Assembly: GCA_016218725.1 (NCBI GenBank)
Contig: JACRDB010000079.1
Coordinates: forward strand, 1-50,121
Reading direction: 5' to 3'
Origin: Deltaproteobacteria bacterium
Lineage (GTDB): Bacteria; Myxococcota_A; Polyangia; Polyangiales; Ga0077539
DNA: 50,121 bases
The notes under the pieces are model-generated. The model did no database searches. It was not told the origin of the DNA and saw only the letters and a program-made list of their open reading frames with translations. A program made the position numbers and the translations under genes. This document shows positions 16,633 through 25,543 of this stretch, piece after piece (position 1 is the first letter of the stretch; every line of letters begins with the position of its first letter).

Positions 16633-16689
16633 GACCTCAGTGGGTAGGTGTGGGACATGGGCGCCGCACCCCTCACACCGACCGAGGTC
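16633..16689 (+). promoter_or_regulatory. nested hairpin in the leader of the Met/Cys-rich lipoprotein gene
   Basis: GACCTC (16633-16638) pairs with GAGGTC (16684-16689), and inside them GGTGTG pairs with CACACC. The structure ends 5 nt before the ATG at 16695 and would hide the ribosome binding region, so it could control translation. TTGACC at 16631-16636 may double as a -35 element, but no good -10 follows at 17 nt. Confidence 0.35.
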
Positions 16690-16694
16690 ATGCG

Positions 16695-18797
16695 ATGCGA
16701 ACGAAGGCTCTTTGCTTGATTCTTGGCGCCGTGGCTGCCTGTGGCGGCCCGAGCGCCCTCCCACCGGGTCCCGAGGACACCGGGGTGGACTCTGGGATGG
16801 TGCGGGATACGGGCACTCCCCAGGACACGGGGACCCCGCAGGACACGGGGATGACCGGGGACACCGGGACGCCGCCGCAGGACACGGGGATGACCGGGGA
16901 CACCGGGACGCCGCCGCAGGACACGGGGATGGCGGGCGACACCGGGCGCCCCGGGGACACGGGCGTGGACGCGGGGCCGCCGTACGACCCCTGCGCGATG
17001 GGCGCGGTGGTGGACCTGAACGCCATGGGCATGACCATGGGGAACACCACCCGGATCACCCGGAACAACAACATGGTGGGGGCCATGGCGCCGCTGCGGG
17101 CGCCGTGCAGCACCCGGGCGGGCCACCAGGTGGCCTTCCGGTACACGCCCAGGACCTCGGCGAGGCTGCGGATCTCGACGGACAACATGGGCACCCTCGG
17201 GACGCTGGACACCGTCGTCTGGGCGCAGAACATGTGCGCCTCGCTCCCGATGGGCATGAACGGCCTCGGTTGCAACGACGACGCGGGGAGCATGGGACGC
17301 CGGAACACCTCCGCGTTCACGACGGAGATGCCCGCGATGCCGGGCAACGCGATCTTCATCATCGTGGCGGGCTTTACCCCGGCGCTGACCGGTTTCGTGT
17401 CCCAGGGGGCCTTCGAGCTCTCGGTCACGGAGCTTCCGCCTGACGGGACCGCCGGGGGCGCGTGCCGCACGGGCATGGGCGCCATGCCGTGTGACATGGG
17501 CCTCGGGTGCCAGGCCGGGCTGTGTGTGATGGCGGTCCCGGTGGGGATGCCCTGCGGGGGCATGGTGACCGCTCCCTGCGTGTCGGGCTCCTCCTGCCAG
17601 GGGATGACCGGGATGCAGCGCTGCGTGGCGGACGGCACCGCGGGCGGCCGCTGCCGCACGGCCATGGGCGCAATGCCCTGCGACATGGGGCTGTCGTGCT
17701 CGCTGGGGACGTGCCAGGCGTCCATCCCGATCGGGATGCCCTGCGGCACCGGGGTGATGGGCGCGTGCGTGATGGGCTCGTCGTGCCGAGGCGCCACGGG
17801 GATGCAGCGCTGTACGGCCGACGGCACCGCGGGCGGCGCGTGCCGCACGGCCATGGGTGCCATGCCCTGTGACATGGGCCTGATCTGCAGCGGGACCACC
17901 TTTGGCGTCTGCGGCGCGCCGATCCCTGTCGGGATGCCCTGCGGCGGGACCATCGCCGGGGTTTGCGTGATGGGCTCGGCCTGTCGCGGCGCCACGGGGA
18001 TGCAGCGCTGCGTGGCGGACGGCGCCGCGGGCGGCCGCTGCCGCACGGCCATGGGCGCCATGCCCTGCGACATGGGGCTCATGTGCCGCATCGGGACCTG
18101 CATCCGGACCGTGGCGGCCGGCATGCCCTGCGACACCAACGACCCGGGCCAGGAGTGCGCGATGGGCACCTCCTGCGCCCCGATGGGCGCCGGGACCACC
18201 TGCCAGATGGACGGCGCCGCCGCGGGCACCTTCTGCCGCGCGATGGCTCCGCTCTGCAACATGGGCCTCACCTGCGACGGCGAGGACGAGGAGGGCATCT
18301 GCCGCAGCGCGGGCACCGCGGGCGGCGCGTGCAACCTGCTGTTCAACTCCGTGGCCTGCCCCATGGGCTCGGCCTGCACGGCCACCAGCCTCACGGCGGC
18401 CACCTGCCAGATGACCCGGATGGAGACCGAGCCCAACAACTCGGTGATGATGCCCCAGGCGGCGATCACCATGAGCACGGCCTTCAGCGGCTCCGTAGGC
18501 GGCATGGCGGACCCCATGGACTGCTTCACCGTCACCGTGCCCGCCAACGGCACCGTGGTGGCCGAGACGCAGGTCCCCGGACGCCCGCAGTGCGCCATGA
18601 ACGACACCGTGCTCTCGCTCTTCAACCCCATGGGCGCCCAGGTCGCCGGCAACGACGACGGCGACCGCCGCGGGCTCTGCTCGTTCTTCACGGCCCGCAT
18701 GCTCGCCGCGGGGAACTACGTGCTCTGCGCCCGGGCCTTCTCGTCCACCACCATGATCGCCAGCTACACGGTCTCCATCGGCGTCTTCGGCCCGTGA
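16695..18797 (+). CDS. Met- and Cys-rich repeat lipoprotein with C-terminal PPC-type domain
   Basis: A 700-residue lipoprotein (lipobox AVAAC near residue 17). A linker repeats DTGTPQDTG/DTGMTGDTG. A beta-rich domain (about 100-250) precedes five units of about 62 residues (DNA 17445-18416), each with RTAMGAMPCDMGL, IPIGMPCG and TGMQRC-type motifs, rich in both Met and Cys. The last 125 residues begin METEPNNS and resemble bacterial pre-peptidase C-terminal (PPC) domains (DCFTVTVPANGTVVAE; NDDGDRRG). Outer-surface location is likely, function unknown; Cys and Met together could bind Cu(I), but no canonical copper motif is seen. ATG 16695 is chosen because the signal peptide starts there (MRTKALCLILGAVAACG); an upstream GTG at 16650 would add a charged stretch. 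Confidence 0.75.
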   Translation: MRTKALCLILGAVAACGGPSALPPGPEDTGVDSGMVRDTGTPQDTGTPQDTGMTGDTGTPPQDTGMTGDTGTPPQDTGMAGDTGRPGDTGVDAGPPYDPCAMGAVVDLNAMGMTMGNTTRITRNNNMVGAMAPLRAPCSTRAGHQVAFRYTPRTSARLRISTDNMGTLGTLDTVVWAQNMCASLPMGMNGLGCNDDAGSMGRRNTSAFTTEMPAMPGNAIFIIVAGFTPALTGFVSQGAFELSVTELPPDGTAGGACRTGMGAMPCDMGLGCQAGLCVMAVPVGMPCGGMVTAPCVSGSSCQGMTGMQRCVADGTAGGRCRTAMGAMPCDMGLSCSLGTCQASIPIGMPCGTGVMGACVMGSSCRGATGMQRCTADGTAGGACRTAMGAMPCDMGLICSGTTFGVCGAPIPVGMPCGGTIAGVCVMGSACRGATGMQRCVADGAAGGRCRTAMGAMPCDMGLMCRIGTCIRTVAAGMPCDTNDPGQECAMGTSCAPMGAGTTCQMDGAAAGTFCRAMAPLCNMGLTCDGEDEEGICRSAGTAGGACNLLFNSVACPMGSACTATSLTAATCQMTRMETEPNNSVMMPQAAITMSTAFSGSVGGMADPMDCFTVTVPANGTVVAETQVPGRPQCAMNDTVLSLFNPMGAQVAGNDDGDRRGLCSFFTARMLAAGNYVLCARAFSSTTMIASYTVSIGVFGP

Positions 18798-18817
18798 TGG
18801 TGTAGCCTCCATCGGGC

Positions 18818-19900
18818 GTGAGCCCGGCCTCTCCACCCGTCTCCCTCGCACACTTCACCACCCTCCGGCTCGGAGGCCCGGCGTGCGAGTTCCTCGCCGC
18901 GGCCACGGAGCCCGCCCTCTGCGACGCCATCACCGCCGCCGACCGGGACGGCACCCCCGTGCTCGTCCTCGGCGGAGGCAGCAACCTCGTGGTCGCGGAC
19001 GAGGGCTTCGACGGCCGCGTCGTCCACGTCGCCACCCGAGGCGTCACGGCGCACACCCACGCCGGTCGGGTGACCCTCGAAGCCTCCGCGGGAGAGCCCT
19101 GGGACGCCCTCGTGGCGCTCACCGTCACCCGCGGCTGGGCCGGCCTGGAGTGCCTCTCGGGCATCCCCGGCACCGTGGGCGCCACCCCCATCCAGAACGT
19201 CGGGGCCTACGGCCAGGAGGTCTCCGAGACCATTACCAGGGTGCGGTGTCTGGACCGCAGGTCTCGGGAGGTGGTCACCCTGGACCGGGAGGCGTGCGGG
19301 TTCACGTACCGTAGCTCCGTGTTCAAGGGCCCCGGCCGAGGGCGCCTGGTGGTGCTGTCGGTGACCTTCGAGCTGCGGCCCGGAGGCAGCCCCGCGGCGC
19401 GCTACGCGGAGCTCTCCCGGGCCCTGGAGGGCGAAGGAGCTCCCTCGCTCCAGCGGGTGCGGGACACGGTGCTGGCGCTACGAAAAAGGAAGGGCATGGT
19501 GCTGGACCCCGAGGACCCGGATACCGTGAGCGCCGGGAGCTTCTTCACCAACCCCGTGGTGAGCGCGACCGTGGCGGCCGAAGTGGAGCGGCGGGCGCGC
19601 GCGCTGGGGGCGCTCAGCGAGGGGGAGCGCTGCCCGCAGTGGCCCGCAGAGGGCGGGCGGGTCAAGCTCGCCGCGGCCTGGCTCCTGGAGCGGGCGGGGG
19701 TTTCGCGAGGGACACGCCAGGGTGGCGCCGGGGTGTCAACGAAGCACAGCCTGGCGCTGGTAAACCGCGGGGGGACCACCCGGGAGCTCCTGGCGCTGGC
19801 CGTCTACGCGAGGGACGCGGTCTGGAGGGCCTTTGGCGTGGAGCTCTGGCCCGAGCCGGAGCTGGTCGGGGTCTCCTGGAGCCCTTGCGGAGCGGGGTGA
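18818..19900 (+). CDS. murB: UDP-N-acetylenolpyruvoylglucosamine reductase
   Basis: MurB reduces UDP-GlcNAc-enolpyruvate to UDP-MurNAc with NADPH and FAD in cytoplasmic peptidoglycan synthesis. The 360-residue protein has the FAD-site VLGGGSNLVVADEGF, GLECLSGIPGTVGATPIQNVGAYGQE (split in two around the flavin loop), the Tyr-Arg-x-Ser type loop YRSSVFKG of type I (E. coli-like) MurB, the proton-donor serine in SAGSFFTNP, and the C-terminal glutamate in PEPELVG. All key residues are present. The start is GTG 18818 with no Shine-Dalgarno; TAGCCT at 18803-18808 would place the transcript start almost at the GTG. Isolated from any dcw cluster; apaG follows 19 nt later. The sense strand switches from C-rich to G-rich around 19230. 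Confidence 0.95.
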   Translation: MSPASPPVSLAHFTTLRLGGPACEFLAAATEPALCDAITAADRDGTPVLVLGGGSNLVVADEGFDGRVVHVATRGVTAHTHAGRVTLEASAGEPWDALVALTVTRGWAGLECLSGIPGTVGATPIQNVGAYGQEVSETITRVRCLDRRSREVVTLDREACGFTYRSSVFKGPGRGRLVVLSVTFELRPGGSPAARYAELSRALEGEGAPSLQRVRDTVLALRKRKGMVLDPEDPDTVSAGSFFTNPVVSATVAAEVERRARALGALSEGERCPQWPAEGGRVKLAAAWLLERAGVSRGTRQGGAGVSTKHSLALVNRGGTTRELLALAVYARDAVWRAFGVELWPEPELVGVSWSPCGAG

Positions 19901-19919
19901 GAGAGGGCACCCTCGGCGG

Positions 19920-20303
19920 GTGTCCACGGCCCTGACCCGAGGCATCCGCGTGACGGTGCGGAGCCAGTACCTCCCCGATCGATCGTCCCCGGGCTCGCGA
20001 GAGTACGTCTTTGCGTACACCGTGAAGATCTCCAACGAGGGCCTGTCCACCGCGCAGCTCCGGGCGCGCCATTGGGTCATCACGGACGGCAACGGCGAGG
20101 TCCAGGAGGTGCGCGGCGAGGGCGTGGTGGGCGCTCAGCCCACGCTCCGCCCGGGGGAGCACTTCGAGTACACCAGCGGGTGCGTCCTGCGCACCACCCG
20201 CGGGACCATGCACGGCACCTACCTCATGGTGGGAGAAGACGGCGAGCGCTTCGAGGCGGAGATCGCCCCCTTCGCGCTCCAGCTCCCGCTGTCGCTCAAC
20301 TGA
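19920..20303 (+). CDS. apaG: ApaG family protein
   Basis: A 127-residue protein of normal family length. The single fibronectin-III-like domain has the hallmarks of ApaG: YTVKISNEG, RARHWVITDGNGEVQEVRGEG, VVGAQPTLRPGEHFEYTSG and TMHGTYLMV. E. coli ApaG (CorD) is linked to cobalt/magnesium resistance phenotypes, but its biochemical role is still open. The start at GTG 19920 gives the usual length; the frame is open further upstream into murB but those residues are not conserved. It follows murB closely on the same strand. Confidence 0.9.
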   Translation: MSTALTRGIRVTVRSQYLPDRSSPGSREYVFAYTVKISNEGLSTAQLRARHWVITDGNGEVQEVRGEGVVGAQPTLRPGEHFEYTSGCVLRTTRGTMHGTYLMVGEDGERFEAEIAPFALQLPLSLN

Positions 20304-20315
20304 GCCCGAGGGCGT

Positions 20316-21137
20316 GTGGTCTCCACGGTCACCCTCGGGCCCGGCACCGTGGTGGAGGTGGTCCCCGGGGACGCCCCGGAGCCGTCCCGCGGGCTCTGGA
20401 GCGGCGCCCAGGCCCTGCGCACCCGCTGGGCGAGGGACCTCACGGACTGGGCCTGGAGCGTCGAGGGGCTCATCTCCACCGAGGACTGCGGCCGCGAGGC
20501 GCTGCGCTTCGACCCCGCCACCGGCGCGCTGCGCGAGGCGTTCTTCCCCCGGCCCTCGGGCCTGCTCCGGGAGGACGGGCTGCTCCAGGCCATCGCCACG
20601 GCGGAGCGAGTCCCCGGGAGCCTCCGCCTGGCCACGCGCGTGCGGGGCGAGGCCCTGACGCCGTGCACCACGGCGCTCTTTCCGCTGGACCTCGGGCTCC
20701 TGGCGGCGGTCACCGACGAGGTAGCGCGGGCCCCGGAGCCCCCGACCCTCACCTGCGTGGCCGTGGCCACGGGCGTGGACCTCCTGGTGCTCGAGGGCCG
20801 CTGGGCCGGCTGGAGGGCCGTCGATCCGGTGAGGCTCCTGCGCCCCATGGGCTGGCCGGAGCTCCGGGAGCCAGAGGGCCCCGAGGAGCCCCTGCGCCGC
20901 GCCCTGGTGGACCTGGTGTACGACTACATGACCCTGGACGCGGGCCCCAGGCCAAGGCCCGACGAGGTCTCGGACCCCGAGGAGATCGCCCACCTGGTGA
21001 GCTTCCGCGAGCGCGCTCGCGCCCTCGCGGACCCGGCCGTCCCCGCCGGAGACCCGACGCCCGGGGTCGCCCGGGACATCGCCGCGCAGATCCATTGGGG
21101 CTGGGGCTTCTTTCGCGTCGCGGAGCCAGGAGGGTAG
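20316..21137 (+). CDS. conserved-looking hypothetical protein
   Basis: A 273-residue protein starting GTG 20316, 12 nt after apaG, so likely in the murB-apaG transcript. I do not recognise its family. It has no signal peptide or membrane segment and mixes acidic helices with short strands (DLTDWAWSVEGLIS; CVAVATGVDLLVLEGRW; VYDYMTLD), ending HWGWGFFRVAEPGG. Its codon use (G or C in nearly every third position) matches its neighbours, which supports a real gene. A cytosolic soluble protein of unknown role. Confidence 0.55.
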   Translation: MVSTVTLGPGTVVEVVPGDAPEPSRGLWSGAQALRTRWARDLTDWAWSVEGLISTEDCGREALRFDPATGALREAFFPRPSGLLREDGLLQAIATAERVPGSLRLATRVRGEALTPCTTALFPLDLGLLAAVTDEVARAPEPPTLTCVAVATGVDLLVLEGRWAGWRAVDPVRLLRPMGWPELREPEGPEEPLRRALVDLVYDYMTLDAGPRPRPDEVSDPEEIAHLVSFRERARALADPAVPAGDPTPGVARDIAAQIHWGWGFFRVAEPGG

Positions 21138-21159
21138 GCAAGGCTGCGCGCGTAGGGTG

Positions 21160-21169
21160 TATGCTCCGC
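21160..21169 (+). promoter_or_regulatory. -10-like box TATGCTCCGC upstream of the patatin gene
   Basis: The same ten bases as at 10719 and 31197. The T of TATGCT ends 15 nt before the chosen ATG (21181). An upstream GTG in the same frame (21157) would put the start codon across this box, which is a further reason to prefer 21181. Confidence 0.45.
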
Positions 21170-21180
21170 GCGGTTCGTCC

Positions 21181-22293
21181 ATGAGCCCGAGCATCCCGCC
21201 GCCGTCTGCGCAGAGGCCCCCGGGGCTGACCCCCGCGAGGCCCGGCACGGCCCTGGTCCTGGGCGGCGGAGGCATCACCGGCGCGCTCTACGAGCTGGGC
21301 TGCCTCGCGGCGCTGGAGGACCACGTCCCGGGCTTCCTGGCCACGGATTTCGAGCTGTATGTGGGCACCAGCGCGGGCGCCACGGTGGCGGCGTGCCTGG
21401 CCGGGGCGGTGCCCGCCCGGAGGATGTACCGCGCGCTCCTCGACCCCCACGACGATTTCTTCCCCCTGGAGCGCCGTCACTTCTTCCGCTTTGACACCAC
21501 CGAGTGGCGCCGCGTGGTGGCCAGCGCCGTCGGGGCCGTGCGCCGCGCCACGATGCACATGGTGACCGAGCCTCAGGCCTTTGACCTCTGGCAGGAGCTC
21601 GATCGCTTCTATGACTCGCTCCCGGCGGGGATCTTCGACCTCGGGGCTTATGAGTCCTTCCTCTCGGGCTTCTTCGCCCGTCGAGGAATCAGCGACCGCT
21701 TCGAGGACCTCCCTCGGAGGCTCCTGGTCCCCGCGGCGGACCTGGACGAGGGGGCCAGGGTGGTCTTCGGCGCCGGGCGCCACGCCCACGTGCCGGTGTC
21801 CCGCGCGGTGTGCGCGTCCAGCGCGCTGCCGGTGCTCTTCGCGCCGGTGCAGGTGGGGGCCCGGGACTACGTGGACGCCGGCGCCGGGAGGGCCGCCCAC
21901 GCGGACCTGGCGCTGCGCTGGGGCGCGGACTTCGTGCTGATCATCAACCCGGTGGTGCCCGTGCGCAACGACCCCTCGGGGGTGTCGGTCCCCACGGGCC
22001 ACGGGCCTCGCTCGCGGGTGCGGGACAAGGGCCTCCTGTGGGTGTACGAGCAGGCCCTGCGCACGGCCTTCCACGCGCGCCTCGGGGCCGAGGTGGCGGG
22101 CCTCCGGGAGCGCGTCCCCCACGCCACCTTCGGGCTCCTGGAGCCGGACCTCCACGACGCGACGCTGTTCATGCACTCGCCCATGAACTTCGGCGCTCGC
22201 CGGACCATCCTGCGGCACGGGTATGACACCGCCGTGGCCTGGCTGCGCGCCGAGGCCGAGCCCCTGCGCGCGCGCTTCGGAGAGCCCGTTTGA
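21181..22293 (+). CDS. patatin-like phospholipase
   Basis: A 370-residue serine lipase of the patatin family. The oxyanion-hole motif is LVLGGGGITGALYELG, the nucleophile elbow is VGTSAGATVA (Ser in G-T-S-A-G), and the catalytic-dyad aspartate is in YVDAGAG, so the enzyme should be active as a lipid acyl hydrolase. It has no signal peptide and lies probably in the cytoplasm or at the membrane; a role in membrane-lipid turnover or as an effector-type lipase is possible. It is followed after only 3 nt by the TonB-dependent receptor gene, so the two are co-transcribed. Residue use and length are ordinary for the family. Confidence 0.9.
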   Translation: MSPSIPPPSAQRPPGLTPARPGTALVLGGGGITGALYELGCLAALEDHVPGFLATDFELYVGTSAGATVAACLAGAVPARRMYRALLDPHDDFFPLERRHFFRFDTTEWRRVVASAVGAVRRATMHMVTEPQAFDLWQELDRFYDSLPAGIFDLGAYESFLSGFFARRGISDRFEDLPRRLLVPAADLDEGARVVFGAGRHAHVPVSRAVCASSALPVLFAPVQVGARDYVDAGAGRAAHADLALRWGADFVLIINPVVPVRNDPSGVSVPTGHGPRSRVRDKGLLWVYEQALRTAFHARLGAEVAGLRERVPHATFGLLEPDLHDATLFMHSPMNFGARRTILRHGYDTAVAWLRAEAEPLRARFGEPV

Positions 22294-22296
22294 GCC

Positions 22297-24156
22297 GTGC
22301 GTAACTCCCTGGCCCTGGCTGGCGTAGCCCTCTCCCTGGGGCGCTCCACCGCCTGGGCGCAGCCACCCATTGCGGTGGTGAGGGCGCCGCGCCCCTCGGC
22401 GGGCGAGGCCGCGATCTCCCACGCGGAGCTGGAGCGCACCGGCGCCACCACCACCGCGGACGTCCTGCGAGCCCTCGGGGACGTGGACCTCCAGGGCGGC
22501 GGAGCGCCAGGCTCCGTCGGGCGCTTCACGCTCCGGGGAGGCTCCCCGGACCAGGCCCTGGTGCTCCTGGATGGCGTGAGGCTCACCGGGCGCACCGGCG
22601 CGTCGGTGGTGGGCGGCGCGGACCCGAACCTCCTCCCGGTGTCCATGCTGGAGCGTGTCACGCTCCTTCGAGGCCCCTCCAGCGCCCTGGTCGGCCCCAA
22701 TGCGGTCCACGGGGCGTTGCTCCTGTCCACCCGAGAGCCCTCGGGACCGTCGGCGCTGACGGGGCTCGCGCAGGGGGGCTCCTTCGGGAGCTTGAGGGCG
22801 CAGCTCCAGGGGCACTTCCGTCGAGGGCGGAGCTTCTCCGTGGCCTCGCTGACGGTGAACCGCACGGACGGCTGGGTCCCGAACACCGAGGCCCACCTCG
22901 CCAGCGCCACCTTCAAGCACGGGGTGACGCTCGCGAACGGCGGCGTGGCCTTCGTCTGGGTGTCGTTCTTTGACGCACTGACGGGCGCCCCGTCCTTCGG
23001 GTCGCTCTTTGACACGGACGTGTTTGACGCCGACGACCGGGACCAGCGCCGGGGCGTGCTCACCGCCGCGGTGTGGCGGCGCACGCTCCGGGACCTCGGG
23101 AGGCTGGAGGCCACGGTGGCCGCGGTGCAGTCGCAGCAGGTGCACCGGAACCCCGTCGGAGACGACCGCGCCGTCGGCGGCGAGGACGAGGCCATCGAAG
23201 ATCGGTTCCTGGACCTCCAGGCCCGGGTGGCGTGGTCCCGGCCCACGGTCACCGGCGGGGGCCCCAGCGCCGCGCTGGAGCTCCAGCGCGAGGCCCTGGA
23301 CTCTACCCGCGTGGAGCCCCTGAGCGCCCTGCGGGCGTCCCTCCAGGGCCGCGAGAGGCTGGACCTCGGGCGCTTCGAGCTCGACGCCGCGCTGCGGGTG
23401 GACGCCGACACGCGCTTTGGGGCCGAGGTGTCCCCGAGGGTGGCGCTGGGGTGGCAGCCCGCCCCGCTGGTGCGCACCTGGCTCGCGGCCGGGAGGGCGT
23501 TTCGTCCTCCGACCTTCGCGGAGCTGGCCTGGCCCACGATTCGCTACGCTCGCCCCGTGGGCGCCGCGGTCGGGGAGCAGGGCAACCCGGGGCTCACGCC
23601 CGAGCGCAGCGCGGGGCTGGACTTCGGGCTGGAGCTCGGCGGCCGAGGAGCCCCCTGGAGCGTGGACGCGAGGGCCTTTGCGCTGCGGTACTTCGGGCTC
23701 CTGCGGTGGTCCCTCGGGGGAGACAACGTCTGGCAGCCGGTGAACGTCCCCGAGGCCACGAGCCTGGGCGCCAGCGTGGACCTGCGGGCCCGGCCCTGGA
23801 GGCTCCTGACGCTCACCCTCACGGGCTTCCTGCAACGGAGCTTCGACCAGGAGGGCGCGGCCCTGGACGGGCGCCTGCGGCACAAGCTCGTGGGCCGCGT
23901 CGGCTGGGAGGACCGCCAGGGGCTCCGGGCCTGGGTGGAGGGGCTGTACTTCGATCGGGAGGGCGTGGACAGCGCCGGGAGGCCCTGGCAGGGCTTCTTC
24001 GTGAACGCCAGGCTCGGGCACCGGATCTACCGGGAGCTGTCGGTGTATGGGATGGTAGAGAACCTCCTGGGGACGACCTTTGAGACCGTGAGGGGCCTCC
24101 CCACGCCGGGGACCACCCTCTGGGCGGGCCTCTCGGTGGACTGGGATGAAGATTGA
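22297..24156 (+). CDS. TonB-dependent outer-membrane receptor (BtuB/CirA-like)
   Basis: A 619-residue receptor starting GTG 22297 with a signal peptide (SLGRSTAWAQ). The plug domain (about 40-150) has DVLRALGDVDLQGG, RFTLRGGSPDQALVLLDGVR and VTLLRGPSSALVG, all typical. The barrel fills the rest, with alternating strands and tight turns (FRPPTFAELAWP; NPGLTPERSAGLDFG), ending in VDWDED without the usual terminal aromatic. It should import a bulky ligand (vitamin B12, siderophore or sugar polymer) with TonB-ExbBD energy; the ligand cannot be told, and no transporter gene is nearby. No TonB box is obvious after the signal peptide. Confidence 0.88.
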   Translation: MRNSLALAGVALSLGRSTAWAQPPIAVVRAPRPSAGEAAISHAELERTGATTTADVLRALGDVDLQGGGAPGSVGRFTLRGGSPDQALVLLDGVRLTGRTGASVVGGADPNLLPVSMLERVTLLRGPSSALVGPNAVHGALLLSTREPSGPSALTGLAQGGSFGSLRAQLQGHFRRGRSFSVASLTVNRTDGWVPNTEAHLASATFKHGVTLANGGVAFVWVSFFDALTGAPSFGSLFDTDVFDADDRDQRRGVLTAAVWRRTLRDLGRLEATVAAVQSQQVHRNPVGDDRAVGGEDEAIEDRFLDLQARVAWSRPTVTGGGPSAALELQREALDSTRVEPLSALRASLQGRERLDLGRFELDAALRVDADTRFGAEVSPRVALGWQPAPLVRTWLAAGRAFRPPTFAELAWPTIRYARPVGAAVGEQGNPGLTPERSAGLDFGLELGGRGAPWSVDARAFALRYFGLLRWSLGGDNVWQPVNVPEATSLGASVDLRARPWRLLTLTLTGFLQRSFDQEGAALDGRLRHKLVGRVGWEDRQGLRAWVEGLYFDREGVDSAGRPWQGFFVNARLGHRIYRELSVYGMVENLLGTTFETVRGLPTPGTTLWAGLSVDWDED

Positions 24157-24238
24157 CCATGTGGACGAAGGACCAGAATCGTGCACCATGGCACGCGGCG
24201 TGCGTGCCGCACCCGACGAGACCCTTCGAGGCACCAAA

Positions 24239-25417
24239 ATGAGCAGGAGCAATGCAGTGCGTGGGATCCTGGGGGTGGTCACGGTCGTGTGGCACCTGGG
24301 AGGTTGTGCGCGCCCCTCCGAGGTGGAGGAGCCCGTGGATCCGTTGAATCCCGGGGTGGACTCGGGCGTTCCCCAACGGGACACCGGAAGGCCCACGACC
24401 ATGCCCCCGCTGCCGGTGGACGGCGGAGGAGTGGACGGCGGCGGGATGGACACCACGGAGTTCCCGGACGGCTTTCCCATGTTCGGGGAGATTCCCCCGT
24501 TGGACGTGCGCACCCGGGACGTGGCCCCGAACCCCGATGCGTTCTTCGCGGACAACCCCCCGCCGCGGTACTGCCTGCCGGACGGGGCCACGGCGGACCT
24601 GCCTCCCCCGCCGGACGTCCCTGGCGGCACGCCGGAGTGTCCCGATGACCTCCTGCGGGAGGGCTGCCCCTGCACCCGGGTGGGCGAGGAGCGACCGTGC
24701 TGGCCGGGGCTTCGGGTGAACCGCAACCGAGGGATCTGCCGGGACGGCACCACCCGCTGCGAGATGTACGACGAGCTCGGAGGCCGCTGGGGGGCGTGTC
24801 GGGGCTATGTGCTCCCGGACCCGATGGCCACCCGGGGCCCGGCGGCGTGTACGTGCTTCTCCCGCGGACGGTGGGAGCTGGCCAACACGTCCCCGTGCTT
24901 CATCACGGCGAGCGGGATGGTGTACGCCGTGAGCACCTACCTGGACGGCATGGGGCGGACCCAGTGCCCGACGCTGGGCGCGGGCGCACGGCCGCCGTTC
25001 ATGCCGATGCCGGGGGTACCTTTCTCGACCAACCGGCTGACAGTGGACTGCGCGGGGCAGTTCGAGCTCTGCTACACGATCCGGACGGGAAACGTGATGC
25101 GGCCGTCGCCGTCGGACTGCGTGGTGGGCAGGGCCTGCACCATGGGGTGGTACACCACGCCGGACGTGCCCCAGACGCTCCCGGCGCTGCCGGGCTGGAG
25201 GGGCGAGGACAACGCCTGCGCGGCCCGCTTCCAGACCGTGGGGGGCTACGGCGAAATGACCGTGAGGGGCACCAGCATCGAGTGCCAGGCCATTGACGAC
25301 GGCATGGGCATGCCCTTCGTGTTCCTGCGGATCCCGTACTGCTCGGCCCGCTGCGCGATGATGCCCTCGCTCCCGGAGTGCCGGGACTGCGGCACCGGCG
25401 GCTCGGGGAATTTCTAG
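24239..25417 (+). CDS. lipoprotein, Cys-containing, unknown function
   Basis: A 392-residue protein. I chose ATG 24239 since it opens the lipoprotein signal (MSRSNAVRGILGVVTVVWHLGGC, lipobox LGGC); the frame is open upstream to 24146, overlapping the receptor gene, but that part is charged and not signal-like. A Pro/Asp/Gly linker follows (PVDGGGVDGGGMD) and then a globular region with about 20 Cys in pairs (CPCTRVGEERPCWPG; FELCYTIRTGN; CSARCAMMPSLPECRDCG). No family recognised. The gene lies 82 nt after the receptor gene and may share its transcript; a surface cap for the receptor is conceivable but unsupported. Confidence 0.65.
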   Translation: MSRSNAVRGILGVVTVVWHLGGCARPSEVEEPVDPLNPGVDSGVPQRDTGRPTTMPPLPVDGGGVDGGGMDTTEFPDGFPMFGEIPPLDVRTRDVAPNPDAFFADNPPPRYCLPDGATADLPPPPDVPGGTPECPDDLLREGCPCTRVGEERPCWPGLRVNRNRGICRDGTTRCEMYDELGGRWGACRGYVLPDPMATRGPAACTCFSRGRWELANTSPCFITASGMVYAVSTYLDGMGRTQCPTLGAGARPPFMPMPGVPFSTNRLTVDCAGQFELCYTIRTGNVMRPSPSDCVVGRACTMGWYTTPDVPQTLPALPGWRGEDNACAARFQTVGGYGEMTVRGTSIECQAIDDGMGMPFVFLRIPYCSARCAMMPSLPECRDCGTGGSGNF

Positions 25418-25432
25418 CGGCCCTCCCGGGCG

Positions 25433-25474
25433 TTGCGCAACACTACTTGCGCAAGACCCGCCGTTGCTGGTGCA
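25433..25474. promoter_or_regulatory. operator-like cluster of TTGCGCAA palindromes
   Basis: TTGCGCAA occurs exactly at 25433-25440 and 25447-25454 (14 bp centre to centre), followed by a looser TTGC-TGG-TGCAA at 25463-25474. The cluster lies in the 126-nt gap before the large lipoprotein gene (ATG 25544). Repressor or activator binding is the simplest reading; no cognate regulator is in the window. Confidence 0.45.
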
Positions 25475-25543
25475 ATGGCCGCGTCCGGCGCCGCGGTCCG
25501 TCCCTCCAGGCGGCCCTCTGGGGCCTGACCAAGAGGTAGGATC

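Noticed and set aside
24189..24203. A second sigma-54 promoter before the lipoprotein at 24239
   Set aside because: TGGCACGCGGCGTGC has the right spacing but GTGC instead of TTGC, and it lies next to GC-rich self-complementary sequence; too weak to support.
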